A DNA stretch of 56,265 bases from contig BNUX01000008.1 of assembly GCA_025997675.1 (NCBI GenBank), forward strand, positions 1 through 56,265, written 5' to 3'. Below are positions 1 through 8,047 of this stretch, piece after piece (positions within the stretch are counted from its first letter, which is position 1; each line of letters begins with the position of its first letter). The translations under genes and the position numbers were made by a program. The stretch is from Spirochaetia bacterium (GTDB lineage: Bacteria; Spirochaetota; Spirochaetia; Treponematales; Breznakiellaceae). The notes under the pieces were generated by a model. It was not told where the DNA came from. It made no database searches and was given only the letters and a program-made list of their open reading frames with translations.

Positions 1-685
1 CTGGTGGGACATCCCAAAACTCCCCTGGCTTGGCCCGGTAAGGGGCTTCGGCTCGGTACTCTTGGACAATGTCCAGGACGATAAAATCCAGACCGCCTTT
101 GACGGGGGCTTTGAAATCGGGTTACTAAAAAAATCCACCCTGCGGATGGAGGGGTTTTATACCCGTCAGCGCCTCGACTCAAAATCGCCCGCCACCTGGT
201 TTTCCGAAACCCCGCCCCTGCCGGAACGGGACTCGGGAATCCTCGCAGGAAGCGTTCTCTTTAACAATCCCCTGTTTGCCGCAGCCGGGGACATAGCCTG
301 GTCCCAAACCTTTGCCTATGGGGAGGACCTGTATGGAAACCTGGCTTTCCGTATCGGGGACCGGCCCTGGCGGCTTTCCCTGGCAACAGACGCCGCAGGG
401 AGCCGGTATGTGGGCAGGGACGGCGCCGCCACCGGGGCGGGGTTCCGTGCGGCGGCGAAGGTGGAACGGCGGGGGAAACGGAGCAGCCTCGTCAGGGTGA
501 GCAGCACCCTAAGAGCGGGGGGGCTTGGGGAACGGTTTTACCGGAGCGCCACCGTTTTCTATTATCACTTCCCAACGGCCCCCGCAAAGGCGGTCTGGAT
601 TTTATCGTCCTGGACATTGTCCAAGAGTACCGAGCCGAAGCCCCTTACCGGGCCAAGCCAGGGGAGTTTTGGGATGTCCCACCAG
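1..685. repeat. 101-bp exact inverted repeat with fold-back of the enclosed segment
   Basis: Bases 1-101 are the exact reverse complement of 585-685; the match stops at 102/584. The minus-strand reading frame starting at 1155 enters the right copy, and the same peptide (DNVQDDKIQTAF) leaves the left copy on the plus strand, where it continues with a fresh, plausible sequence. Inverting 102-584 would join the two parts into one longer frame. The left copy coincides with the window edge, so an assembly or amplification chimera is at least as likely as a true invertible segment. Confidence 0.9.
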
Positions 686-706
686 GGACTCCCCAGCCAG
701 AGATAG
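62..706 (+). pseudogene. Displaced downstream part of the same surface-type protein
   Basis: The frame is open from the window edge through 706. Its first residues repeat the peptide of the minus-strand gene at 565-1155. From about 102 it continues with DGGFEIGLLKKSTLRMEGFY and further beta-strand-like segments with many Gly, Arg and aromatic residues, as expected for the missing downstream half of a beta-barrel protein. The last roughly 40 residues read backwards through the right repeat copy and are probably not native. It has no start of its own and should not be counted as an independent gene. Confidence 0.5.
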
Positions 707-1155
707 CTCACCGGCTTTTTGGTGGCGGAGGGTTCGGTCTGTAGATCGCCAATGACCCCCCGGTGTTGTTCCGTAAAGGGCATGCCCCGGTTCCAGACAT
801 TTTTTATCCGCGCCGGAAGTCCCCCTTCGTCCAGGATGCCCCAGAGGAACCGGGACCCCGTAGTTGTATGGTAAAGCCCCCCGGCAAATGCGGTATTGCC
901 ATCGATAAAATCCTCCCATGACAGGGTATGCCGTTTATCCGTCACCTGTGCCCGCAGGGTCAATGCCGGTTTGTGGGCGTGGAGGCGAAAGTCGCCCCGA
1001 TTGATAAAATTACCCTCATAGGCCCAGGAACCGGACCAGAGGAGATCCAGGGAGAACACCCCGGCGGGGCCTTTTGAGAGTCCCGGCAGTCCCAGGGGAA
1101 AGATAGGGACCAGGGGACAGAGCAACAGGAGCGATACTAAAATTTTCCGCGTCAT
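565..1155 (-). pseudogene. N-terminal part of a secreted, surface-type protein, interrupted by the fold-back
   Basis: The start at 1155 is followed by a clear signal peptide (MTRKILVSLLLLCPLVPIFPLG). The roughly 190 residues up to the repeat are rich in aromatic residues and glycine and alternate in a beta-strand-like way, as in treponemal outer-membrane or surface proteins. I do not recognise the family. After DNVQDDKIQTAF the frame ends within eight codons in the repeat-adjacent sequence, which is not a natural C-terminus. The sequence that should follow lies on the opposite strand from about 102. The minus-strand lipoprotein gene lies upstream, about 130 bp away. Confidence 0.6.
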
Positions 1156-1205
1156 CCCCTATGGAGGGGGCGGGCAGGGGAATTGCATTAGTGATGGACC
1201 CCCCT

Positions 1206-1262
1206 TGTAGGGCATGCCCGTCAACTTGTAGGACATAGCATACAACTTGTATGCTATGTCCT
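1206..1262. repeat. Intergenic dyad-rich short repeat
   Basis: A short intergenic stretch carries the 10-bp palindrome GGGCATGCCC (1211-1220) and a near-perfect 15-bp inverted repeat at 1231-1261 (GGACATAGCATACAA, one-base loop, then its complement). The word CAACTTGTA recurs about every 20 bases. It lies behind the 3' end of the minus-strand lipoprotein gene. There is no T-run, so a classical terminator is not clear; it resembles the other 20-23-bp intergenic repeat families of this window. Confidence 0.6.
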
Positions 1263-1284
1263 GCAACGGAAGGGATTATTGATC

Positions 1285-2598
1285 CTATCTCAAACAGGCC
1301 GTTTCCGCTAAATTAAGCCCCCCCGCGCGGATCCTCACCTGTTCCTGCCGGTACGTATTGACCACCCGGTTTCCGGAATAATAGGTGACCGTATAGGAGT
1401 AGGTCCCGGGAGTAAGGGTGATGCCCCCCACATAGGCCCTGGCGGGGAAATACCGGGATATCCGGAGGTCCGCCTTTTCGCTGACCTCCGCAAATACCTG
1501 GGCGCCGATGCTCAGTATCCCCAGGATCAGGCCGGCATCACCACCCACTTCGTCCCCAACCCCGCCCAGAACCGAGGAGGTGACCCCCTTGAGGGTCCCC
1601 CGGAGAACCGATTTAAGGTAGGACAGGTGGGCCTTCTCCTTAAAGGTTTCCCGGGCAATCGCCTCTATATCCTCCAGCAGTTCCAGGTCAAAGGATTCCC
1701 CGGAATCAAACTGCACCGCAACCCTGGTAACAACCGAGGGGCGATACACCAGTACGGGCAGGGAGATCTTGATATACCGGGGGCCGGGAATAGGGATGCG
1801 GAGGTTCTCCTCTTCCTTAACCGGGGCGAAACCGCTGAACCCAATCACATTGAACCGCGCCTTGCCCTGGGGGATATCCAATTCCTCCTCCAGGGAAGCG
1901 GGTGCGGGATAGGTATATATTGACGGCGCATTGGCAAAGGCAATTTTTACCTGGTCCCGTTCAATCCGGGCATCGTCGTAGTTTCCGTTACCCCGGTAGA
2001 AAAGCATCCCCAGGTAGCGGGCTAACGCCGAATCGGTAAAGGTGGTTTCCCCCGCCGCCGGGTCCGGGGGGATTTCCGCAGACTCCTCCAGGGCTTTTTT
2101 CTGCATATTGTCGACAATGACGCCGTATTTTGTAGACAGGAACCGCAATTTGTCGTTCATCCGCCGGATTTCGACCATAGCGCCCTCAAGATCATGCTCG
2201 TGATAATAGTTGAGGGCGTTAAAGGCATTGATATAGATATCCTCGTAATCCTCCCCGGCATATTCCCGGGTGGTATCGTTGAGAAGATAGGTCCCTATTT
2301 CCATGGTGATGCTCTTGGTAAAGGCGGCTTCAATGGCCCGTTCCCCTTCCTGGAGCAATTCTGTGGACCGGCGGTATTCCGACGCATAGTGGTTAAGCAT
2401 CCCCGCGTCCAGGTAATAGAGGATCGCGTCCTTGTTCCGGTATAGCTTCTTTTTATTCTTTTCAACAGCCGCTATACCGTCCTGGTATTCACCCTTGTGG
2501 GCGAGGTTGTCAACCTTTGCGTAGGGATTACCCGAGGCACAGGAAAAGAAGAGGAGGCATACCACTATCGGTAGGAGAACGCAGCTCAGTTTTCGCAT
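1285..2598 (-). CDS. Lipoprotein of unknown function with tetratricopeptide-like helical region
   Basis: The start at 2598 (MRKLSCVLLP) is chosen over the upstream ATG at 2640 because it places a signal peptide directly before a lipobox (LLFFSC, then ASG). The mature protein is predicted to be lipid-anchored. Residues of about 30-170 are helical with alternating Tyr, Ala and Leu as in TPR-like solenoids (AILYYLDAGMLNHYASEYRR). The C-terminal part is beta-rich, with a putative glycine-rich hydrophobic segment. It resembles the uncharacterised lipoprotein group COG3014, from memory only. It is divergent from uvrB with 71 bp between the starts. A minus-strand promoter with TTGGCA is plausible near 2634-2640. 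Confidence 0.7.
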   Translation of the reverse strand: MRKLSCVLLPIVVCLLFFSCASGNPYAKVDNLAHKGEYQDGIAAVEKNKKKLYRNKDAILYYLDAGMLNHYASEYRRSTELLQEGERAIEAAFTKSITMEIGTYLLNDTTREYAGEDYEDIYINAFNALNYYHEHDLEGAMVEIRRMNDKLRFLSTKYGVIVDNMQKKALEESAEIPPDPAAGETTFTDSALARYLGMLFYRGNGNYDDARIERDQVKIAFANAPSIYTYPAPASLEEELDIPQGKARFNVIGFSGFAPVKEEENLRIPIPGPRYIKISLPVLVYRPSVVTRVAVQFDSGESFDLELLEDIEAIARETFKEKAHLSYLKSVLRGTLKGVTSSVLGGVGDEVGGDAGLILGILSIGAQVFAEVSEKADLRISRYFPARAYVGGITLTPGTYSYTVTYYSGNRVVNTYRQEQVRIRAGGLNLAETACLR

Positions 2599-2669
2599 GG
2601 TTATTAATCCACTATACCCTATACTGCGCCCCCTTGCCAATACCCTTTCCCCCGGCCATACTTTCCATT

Positions 2670-4661
2670 ATGCGTCATTTTGAGGTGGTTTCCCCCTTCC
2701 AGCCCGCAGGGGACCAGGGCGAGGCAATCGCGGCCCTGTCGGAGGGTATCAGGGCGGGGGACCAGTTCCAGACCCTCCAGGGGGTTACCGGGTCCGGCAA
2801 GACCTTTACCATGGCGAAGATCATCGAGGCGGTGCAAATGCCCACCCTGATCGTCAGCCATAACAAGACCCTGGCGGCCCAGCTGTTCCGGGAGTTTAAG
2901 GGCTTCTTCCCCCATAACGCCGTGGAATACTTCGTCTCCTACTACGACTACTATCAGCCCGAGGCCTATGTTGCCAGCCGGGACCTGTATATAGAAAAAG
3001 ACGCTTCTATTAACGATGAGATTGAACGGCTCCGCCTCTCCGCCACCCGGAGCCTTATGGAGCGGGAGGACGTGATCATCGTGGCCACCGTGTCCTGCAT
3101 CTACGGCCTGGCAACCCCGGAGGTCTACAAGAAGATGACCGCCACCTTTTCCGTGGGGGAGACGGTGGATGTGGACGCTCTGATGCGCCGCTTTGTCGAG
3201 CTGCAATATGAGCGGAACGACGCGGTCCTGGAGCGGGGCCGCTTCCGCCGCCGGGGTGATACAATCGATATCTACCCCGCCTACCTGGAGGACGCCTACC
3301 GGGTGGACCTGGACTGGGATACGGTCAAGCGAATCCGCCGCTTCAACCCCATTTCCGGGGAAATCTTTGAGGAACTGGACCGGGCCCTGATCTACCCCGC
3401 CAAACAATTCGTTATGCCATCCGATATGATCCGCAACGCCCTGGACAAGATCAAGGCCGAATTGGCGGACCGTTACGAGTTCTTCAAAAGCACGGGCAAG
3501 CTTATGGAGGCGGAGCGCCTGAAAACCCGGGTGGAGTACGATATCGAGATGCTCACCGAGATGGGCTACTGTCCGGGCATCGAAAACTACTCCGCCCCTA
3601 TGGCGGGCCGCAAACCCGGTGAAGCGCCGGATACCCTCATTGATTACTTTCCCCCGCAACACCTCACCTTCATCGATGAGAGCCACGTCACCCTGCCGCA
3701 GATTGGCGCCATGTACGCCGGGGACCGCAGCCGCAAGACAAACCTGGTGGACTACGGTTTCCGCCTCCCCTGCGCTCTGGACAACCGCCCCCTGCGCTTT
3801 GACGAGTTTGCCCGGCGTCTGGACAAGACAATCTATGTCTCCGCCACCCCGAACAAGACCGAGATGGACCAGTCCGCCCGGGTAGTCCAGCAGCTGATCC
3901 GCCCCACGGGCCTCCTGGACCCGATTATCGAAGTGCGCCCCAGCGACGGCCAGATGGAGGACATCTATGGCGAGGTCCGCGCCCGTATCGCCGCCGGGGA
4001 ACGCTCCCTCATCCTCACCCTGACCAAGAAGATGGCCGAAGACCTGACGGACTACCTTACCGGCCTGGGCCTCAAGGTCCGGTACATCCACAGCGAGGTG
4101 GAAACCATTGAGCGGGTAGAGATACTAACCCAGCTCCGCCAAGGCGCCTTCGATGTGCTGGTGGGGATCAACCTGCTCCGGGAAGGGATAGACCTGCCGG
4201 AGGTCTCCTTCATCGCAATCCTGGACGCCGACAAAATCGGTTTCCTGCGTTCCCTCACCAGCCTGGTGCAGATAATCGGCCGGGCGGCCCGGAATGCGGC
4301 GGGGAAGGTGATCATGTACGCCGACCGCATGAGCGACGCCATGACCGCGGCCATTGCGGAGACCGAACGGCGGCGGAACATTCAAATGGATTACAACAAC
4401 GCCCACGGCATTACCCCCACCACGGTGAAGAAGGCCATTGCGGATATCCTGACCCGCCATGCGGAGGAGCAGCAGGACGCCGCCGCCACCACCGTGGAGG
4501 TTTTGAAGCGGTCCTACAACGTGCTCATCCCCGCCCAGCGCAAACTGCTTATCCGCGCTTTGGAAGGGGAGATGCTGGAACACGCGAAGAACCTGGAATA
4601 CGAGCTGGCTGCGGCGATACGGGACGAGATAGCAAAGGTAGAGGAGGTGGGGAAGCGGTAG
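2670..4661 (+). CDS. uvrB: Excinuclease ABC subunit B
   Basis: Damage-verification helicase-like subunit of UvrABC nucleotide excision repair, acting with UvrA and UvrC on DNA. With the start at 2670 (MRHFEVVSPF) the protein is 663 residues, the usual UvrB length; the longer open frame upstream would run into the divergent lipoprotein gene. Visible motifs are Walker A GVTGSGKT (residues 38-45), the damage-probing beta-hairpin (YDYYQPEAYV), the DESH box, the helicase C-terminal motifs (GIDLPEVSF, QIIGRAARN) and a C-terminal UVR domain for UvrC contact. There is no clear Shine-Dalgarno sequence before the ATG. The next gene, ruvB, follows on the same strand after a repeat-containing gap. Confidence 0.97.
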   Translation: MRHFEVVSPFQPAGDQGEAIAALSEGIRAGDQFQTLQGVTGSGKTFTMAKIIEAVQMPTLIVSHNKTLAAQLFREFKGFFPHNAVEYFVSYYDYYQPEAYVASRDLYIEKDASINDEIERLRLSATRSLMEREDVIIVATVSCIYGLATPEVYKKMTATFSVGETVDVDALMRRFVELQYERNDAVLERGRFRRRGDTIDIYPAYLEDAYRVDLDWDTVKRIRRFNPISGEIFEELDRALIYPAKQFVMPSDMIRNALDKIKAELADRYEFFKSTGKLMEAERLKTRVEYDIEMLTEMGYCPGIENYSAPMAGRKPGEAPDTLIDYFPPQHLTFIDESHVTLPQIGAMYAGDRSRKTNLVDYGFRLPCALDNRPLRFDEFARRLDKTIYVSATPNKTEMDQSARVVQQLIRPTGLLDPIIEVRPSDGQMEDIYGEVRARIAAGERSLILTLTKKMAEDLTDYLTGLGLKVRYIHSEVETIERVEILTQLRQGAFDVLVGINLLREGIDLPEVSFIAILDADKIGFLRSLTSLVQIIGRAARNAAGKVIMYADRMSDAMTAAIAETERRRNIQMDYNNAHGITPTTVKKAIADILTRHAEEQQDAAATTVEVLKRSYNVLIPAQRKLLIRALEGEMLEHAKNLEYELAAAIRDEIAKVEEVGKR

Positions 4662-4726
4662 GAGAGAGGGAGTCCTTTTCCGGAACGCATCAGTCTTGGT
4701 CAGATTCGTTTTTACTTCTAGGCAAC

Positions 4727-4775
4727 AAGACCCTTGTTCCAGGCTCTACTAAGACCCTTATTACAGGCTGGAAGT
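4727..4775. repeat. Degenerate AAGACCCTT tandem repeat between uvrB and ruvB
   Basis: Two diverged units begin AAGACCCTTGTTCCAGGCT and AAGACCCTTATTACAGGCTGG. They resemble the last unit of the array at 44200-44310 (AAGACCCTTATTTAAGCCTGG), so this looks like a decayed member of the same family. The rest of 4662-4831 shows no gene. Confidence 0.5.
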
Positions 4776-4831
4776 CGGTGGTAAGCTGAGGGCTGGAAAG
4801 TACTCCCCCTCCCGGGCTATAGTAGTGCAAT

Positions 4832-5923
4832 ATGGCAAAAACCAAACCCGGCGCCCCTCCCCCGTCCGCTCTGAATATCCCCAAGGAGACTTTGTCCCCC
4901 GGCTTACTCCACGGCGAACGTATACCGGATGAAGAGAAGCGGGATCATGCCCTTCGCCCCCATAGCTTAAAGGAGTTTCTGGGACAGGCGGCGATGAAGG
5001 AAAACCTGACGGTCTTCATCAAGGCGGCCAGGAGCAGACAGGAAAGCCTGGATCACCTGTTTTTGATAGGCCCCCCGGGGCTGGGGAAGACTACCCTGGC
5101 CCAGGTGATAGCCCATGAACTGGAAACTGAGATTGTCCAGACCTCCGCGCCGGCCCTGGATAAGCCCAAGGACCTGGTGGGTATCCTGACCAACCTGAAA
5201 GAACGGAATGTCTTTTTTATCGACGAAATACACCGGCTCAAGCCCGCCATTGAGGAGATGCTCTACATCGCTATGGAGGACTACGAGATGGACTGGGTCA
5301 TCGGCCAGGGACCGGGGGCGCGGACCCTGCGGATTCCCATCAAGCCCTTTACCCTGATTGGGGCCACCACCAAGGCGGGGAATGTAGGAAGCCCCCTGGT
5401 GAGCCGCTTCGGCATCCCCTGCCGGTTTTCCTTTTACGAAAAGGCGGACATGGAGGCCATCGTCCGCCGCTCCGCCGGGATACTGGAAACAAAGATTGAC
5501 GATACCGCCGCATCGCTCCTGGCCGCCTCCGCCCGTGGCACCCCCCGTGTGGCGAACCGGCTGCTGCGAAGGATGCGGGACTTTGCCCAGGTGTCGGGGG
5601 CGCCCTCCATTACCCGGCCGGTGGTGGAGGATGCGTTGATGCGGCTGGAGATCGACCACCTGGGGCTGGAGAAGCAGGACCGGGAAATCCTGGCCATGAT
5701 CATCAAGCGGTACAACGGGGGCCCCGTGGGTGCGGAAACCCTGGCGATTTCCATGGGGGAAGGGGTAGACACCCTGGAGGACTACTACGAACCCTACCTC
5801 ATCCAGGCGGGGCTCCTCCAGCGCACCCCCCGGGGCCGCATGGCCACCGCCCTAGCCTACGAGCACCTCAAAATCCCGGGGGGCATTGTCCAGGGCAATG
5901 AAAACAGCGGACTTCTCTTTTGA
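4832..5923 (+). CDS. ruvB: Holliday junction branch-migration helicase subunit RuvB
   Basis: AAA+ motor of the RuvAB complex that drives branch migration of Holliday junctions. Walker [10 protein letters not shown] is at residues 80-88, Walker [10 protein letters not shown] near 130, sensor I GATTKAG, and the arginine-finger motif SRFG; the C-terminal winged-helix domain follows. At 363 residues it is about 20 longer than usual, all in a Pro-rich N-terminal extension, so a later start is possible. The last 25 bases of the gene are also the first bases of queA at 6609, showing that ruvB and queA once overlapped directly. A small toxin cassette now separates them. RuvA is encoded elsewhere in the window (25425-26078, minus strand). 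Confidence 0.96.
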   Translation: MAKTKPGAPPPSALNIPKETLSPGLLHGERIPDEEKRDHALRPHSLKEFLGQAAMKENLTVFIKAARSRQESLDHLFLIGPPGLGKTTLAQVIAHELETEIVQTSAPALDKPKDLVGILTNLKERNVFFIDEIHRLKPAIEEMLYIAMEDYEMDWVIGQGPGARTLRIPIKPFTLIGATTKAGNVGSPLVSRFGIPCRFSFYEKADMEAIVRRSAGILETKIDDTAASLLAASARGTPRVANRLLRRMRDFAQVSGAPSITRPVVEDALMRLEIDHLGLEKQDREILAMIIKRYNGGPVGAETLAISMGEGVDTLEDYYEPYLIQAGLLQRTPRGRMATALAYEHLKIPGGIVQGNENSGLLF

Positions 5924-5931
5924 GCTTCCCG
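5896..5931 (+). repeat. 36-bp direct repeat, left copy (ruvB end / ghost queA start)
   Basis: Identical to 6607-6642 (starting CAATGAAAACAGCGG, ending GAGCTTCCCG). The left copy contains the ruvB stop codon at 5921-5923. The right copy contains the queA start. The pair brackets the 675-bp cassette 5932-6606. Confidence 0.97.
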
Positions 5932-5943
5932 GTTTTATAATGC

Positions 5944-5972
5944 TTGCGTAAAGGAAGACTTAGCTATAGAAT
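5944..5972 (+). promoter_or_regulatory. Candidate promoter of the toxin-antitoxin cassette
   Basis: TTGCGT (5944-5949), 17-bp spacer, TAGAAT (5967-5972), about 20 bp before the antitoxin start. It lies wholly inside the inserted cassette, so the module would bring its own promoter. TATAAT at 5936-5941 is an alternative -10 without a good -35. Confidence 0.45.
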
Positions 5973-5990
5973 AAAGACCAGGGGTGTACT

Positions 5991-6197
5991 ATGCAGACGT
6001 ACGAATTCAGCACAGCGGTAGAAGATCACGGTATTATCCGCATTCCTGAAGAATATTTAAAGGATATTTCGTCCACCGTAAAAGTTATCATTTTTACCAA
6101 AAATGATGAAAGCCCCCCCCCTAAAAAAACATTTACAGCAATGAAAATTCATACCAAAGGCTTTAAATTCGATAGGGAAGAAGCCAATGAGCGGTAA
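5991..6197 (+). CDS. Antitoxin-like small protein paired with a PIN toxin
   Basis: A 68-residue protein with start ATG preceded by AGGGG at proper distance. The N-terminal half (MQTYEFSTAVEDHGIIRIPEEYL) has the look of an AbrB/MazE- or DUF2281-like antitoxin beta-strand region, with the IRIPEEYL element typical of such antitoxins; the C-terminal tail is basic and aromatic (KGFKFDREEANER), suited to wrapping a toxin. Its 3' end overlaps the toxin gene by 11 bp, implying translational coupling. Composition is clearly more AT-rich than ruvB and queA. Family assignment is by resemblance and gene context. Confidence 0.75.
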   Translation: MQTYEFSTAVEDHGIIRIPEEYLKDISSTVKVIIFTKNDESPPPKKTFTAMKIHTKGFKFDREEANER

Positions 6198-6612
6198 CCC
6201 ATTGGAAAGGGCATTTATTGACTCGTGTGTATTTATATATCTTTATTCCGATGATGAGCCGGATAAGAAAATTATTTCAGAAAATGCCGTTAATGAGTAC
6301 GATTGCATTATTAGTACGCAGGTATTAAATGAATTCAGTGCCGTTTGTATACGGAAGAAGAAAGCAACCCTTGATGAAATAAAGACGGCGCTTTCTGAAA
6401 TGATAAACCAGTTTACGGTCTTACAACTTGAAAAAGACGACATGTCTAAAGCTATCGATATACATGATAGGTATCAGTATAATTACTACGATTGTTTAAT
6501 GATTGTGTCTGCCCTAAAATCAGATTGTAAGTATTTCATTTCAGAAGACATGAATGACGGCCAAATTATTGAAAATAAACTGACCATCAAAAAAATTTAT
6601 AAACAACAATGA
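6187..6612 (+). CDS. PIN-domain ribonuclease toxin (VapC-like)
   Basis: A 141-residue PIN-domain protein. The expected acidic residues are present: Asp in FIDSCVFIYLY near residue 12, Glu in STQVLNEFSAV near 49, Asp in YNYYDCLMIVSAL near 100, and a further Asp in FISEDMND near 120. VapC-type enzymes are Mg-dependent endoribonucleases that cut tRNA or rRNA. It overlaps the antitoxin gene upstream, and its stop TGA (6610-6612) overlaps the queA ATG (6609-6611). The stop codon is therefore supplied by the duplicated queA start. AT-rich base use unlike its neighbours and the flanking 36-bp repeats point to recent insertion. Confidence 0.88.
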   Translation: MSGNPLERAFIDSCVFIYLYSDDEPDKKIISENAVNEYDCIISTQVLNEFSAVCIRKKKATLDEIKTALSEMINQFTVLQLEKDDMSKAIDIHDRYQYNYYDCLMIVSALKSDCKYFISEDMNDGQIIENKLTIKKIYKQQ

Positions 6613-6642
6613 AAACAGCGGACTTCTCTTTTGAGCTTCCCG
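6607..6642 (+). repeat. 36-bp direct repeat, right copy (toxin stop / queA start)
   Basis: Second copy of the 36-bp repeat at 5896-5931. It supplies the toxin stop codon and contains the first 11 codons of queA. Confidence 0.97.
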
Positions 6643-7622
6643 AAGCGCTGATAGCCCAGCGCCCGCCGGAACAACGGGGCCAGAGCCGCCTTATGGTCCT
6701 GGACCGGGAAAGGCGGACCCGGTCCCACCACATGATGGGGGACCTCCCTTCCCTCCTTGAACCGGGTTCCCTTCTGGTCTTTAACAATTCCAAGGTACGA
6801 AAGGCCCGGATCTACGGCATAGCCGAAAGCGGCGCCACGGTCGAATTCCTCCTGCTTAACCGCCGGGACTCCCACACCTGGACCTTCATGGCCCAGCGTT
6901 CCAAGCGCCGCCGTCCGGGGAGCCGCTATACCTTTGCGGAGGGGCTTGGCGCGGCAATCCTTGGCGCCGAGGAGCTGCGGCTCCTCCGCTTCGATTCACC
7001 GGTGGACGATGCATGGCTTGACCAACACGGCCACATCCCCCTCCCCCCTTATATCAAGCGGGAGGATACCCCGGCGGACAGCGAGCGGTACCAGACCGTG
7101 TATGCCGCCGTCCCCGGCTCCTCCGCCGCCCCCACTGCGGGGCTCCACTTTACCCGGGAAATCCTGGCGGAACTGGAGGCGCGGGGCTTCCCAACCGCCT
7201 TTGTCACCCTCCATGTGGGTCCCGGCACCTTCCTCCCGGTACGCACCGCAGCCATCGAGGATCACGTGATGCACGAGGAAACCTACTCCATAGACGAGGA
7301 AACCGCCGCGAAGATTGAAAAGGCCAGGGCGGAAAAGCGCCGGATTATCGCCGTGGGGACCACGAGCCTCCGCACCCTGGAATCGGCCTGGGACACGAGG
7401 GGGCTTCGCTGGGGGGAGGCATCCACCTCAATCTTTATCTACCCCGGCTACACCTTTAAGCTGGTGGACCAACTCTTCACCAACTTCCACACCCCGGAAT
7501 CGACCCTGCTGATGCTGGCCGCTGCTTTTGCGGGGAGGGAATTCATCCTTGAGTCCTATAAAGAGGCGGTGGAACAGGGCTACCGTTTTTTCAGTTACGG
7601 CGACGCGATGTTCATAAAGTAA
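6609..7622 (+). CDS. queA: S-adenosylmethionine:tRNA ribosyltransferase-isomerase QueA
   Basis: Transfers the ribosyl group of S-adenosylmethionine to 7-aminomethyl-7-deazaguanine in tRNA, giving epoxyqueuosine. The 337 residues are the usual family length and conserved segments are visible: DFSFELPEALIAQRPPEQRG at the N-terminus, the middle PPYIKRE, the PTAGLHFT motif, and the C-terminal LFTNFHTPESTLLMLAAAFAG. The start overlaps the PIN toxin stop (ATGA). In the ancestor the start must have overlapped the ruvB 3' end by 25 bp. A tRNA-Pro gene on the opposite strand follows closely. Confidence 0.97.
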   Translation: MKTADFSFELPEALIAQRPPEQRGQSRLMVLDRERRTRSHHMMGDLPSLLEPGSLLVFNNSKVRKARIYGIAESGATVEFLLLNRRDSHTWTFMAQRSKRRRPGSRYTFAEGLGAAILGAEELRLLRFDSPVDDAWLDQHGHIPLPPYIKREDTPADSERYQTVYAAVPGSSAAPTAGLHFTREILAELEARGFPTAFVTLHVGPGTFLPVRTAAIEDHVMHEETYSIDEETAAKIEKARAEKRRIIAVGTTSLRTLESAWDTRGLRWGEASTSIFIYPGYTFKLVDQLFTNFHTPESTLLMLAAAFAGREFILESYKEAVEQGYRFFSYGDAMFIK

Positions 7623-7650
7623 AATGGCCAAGAATGTTAAAATTCCCTGT

Positions 7651-7724
7651 TCGGGCAACCCGGATTCGAACCGGGGACCCCAAGTCCCCCAGACTTGTAC
7701 GCTAACCAACTGCGCTATTACCCG
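7651..7724 (-). tRNA. tRNA-Pro (anticodon GGG)
   Basis: Read on the minus strand: acceptor CGGGTAA pairs with TTGCCCG (one G-T pair), D-arm GCGC/GCGT, anticodon stem CAAGT/ACTTG with loop CTGGGGG, so the anticodon is GGG; T-arm CCCGG-TTCGAAT-CCGGG; discriminator A. CCA is not encoded. Its 5' part and leader (7692-7740) are repeated at 12364-12411, and its T-arm plus acceptor (30 bp) are repeated in opposite orientation at 7874-7903. It is the left boundary of the island. Confidence 0.95.
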
Positions 7725-7740
7725 GACAGGGAATCGTAAT
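7692..7740. repeat. Island boundary direct repeat, left copy (5' half of tRNA-Pro plus leader)
   Basis: Matches 12364-12411 in the same orientation over 48-49 bp with a single deleted base, located in the D-stem of the right copy. Direct repeats overlapping a tRNA gene at both ends of an AT-rich segment are what integrative elements leave as attL/attR. Confidence 0.85.
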
Positions 7741-8047
7741 CTCCCATACATATAGCGTTTATCCGTATACAACGGCGCTGCCTATAGTAGGTATTATCAT
7801 TATACGTCTTCTTATTTTTTGTGTCAATAGGGTATGAGGGTATAAGTTCGGGTATAAGTATAAAGGGGTAAAAGGGTCCCCGGTTCGAATCCGGGTTGCC
7901 CGACAATATCCCCTACAGCCCCTTGAAACGCCCCCCAGCCAGACCACCGGAACTGACAAACCACCGCCGGAGAGGAAACCATAGGACATACCCCCGCCGC
8001 TACTATGACAAGCCCCTCACCATAACCACCGCCCCGTACATACCCCG
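7741..8047. other. Non-coding island edge with an inverted tRNA-Pro 3' fragment
   Basis: No convincing gene. The stretch holds an AT-rich part (7741-7870), then the 30-bp tRNA fragment, then a GC-rich part (7904-8047). Open frames here contain peptides such as PGFEPGT that come from reading a tRNA T-arm and are not genes. Confidence 0.6.
7874..7903 (+). pseudogene. tRNA-Pro 3'-half fragment (variable loop, T-arm, acceptor)
   Basis: Thirty bases identical to the 3' part of the intact tRNA-Pro, but on the plus strand. It begins at the variable loop (GGGTCCCCGG) and ends at the discriminator (TTGCCCGA). Together with the 5'-half fragment at 12364-12395 it would make almost a full second tRNA-Pro, broken near the anticodon loop, if the segment between them were inverted. 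Confidence 0.85.

Noticed and set aside
2619..4091. Long minus-strand frame opposite uvrB
   Set aside because: A shadow of a high-GC gene: the opposite strand is a complete UvrB. The same holds for long frames opposite metG, the PBP gene, the FemAB-like gene and the NtrC-type gene.
4832..4900. RuvB N-terminal extension as a separate functional domain
   Set aside because: It is only about 20 low-complexity residues and may be due to start choice.
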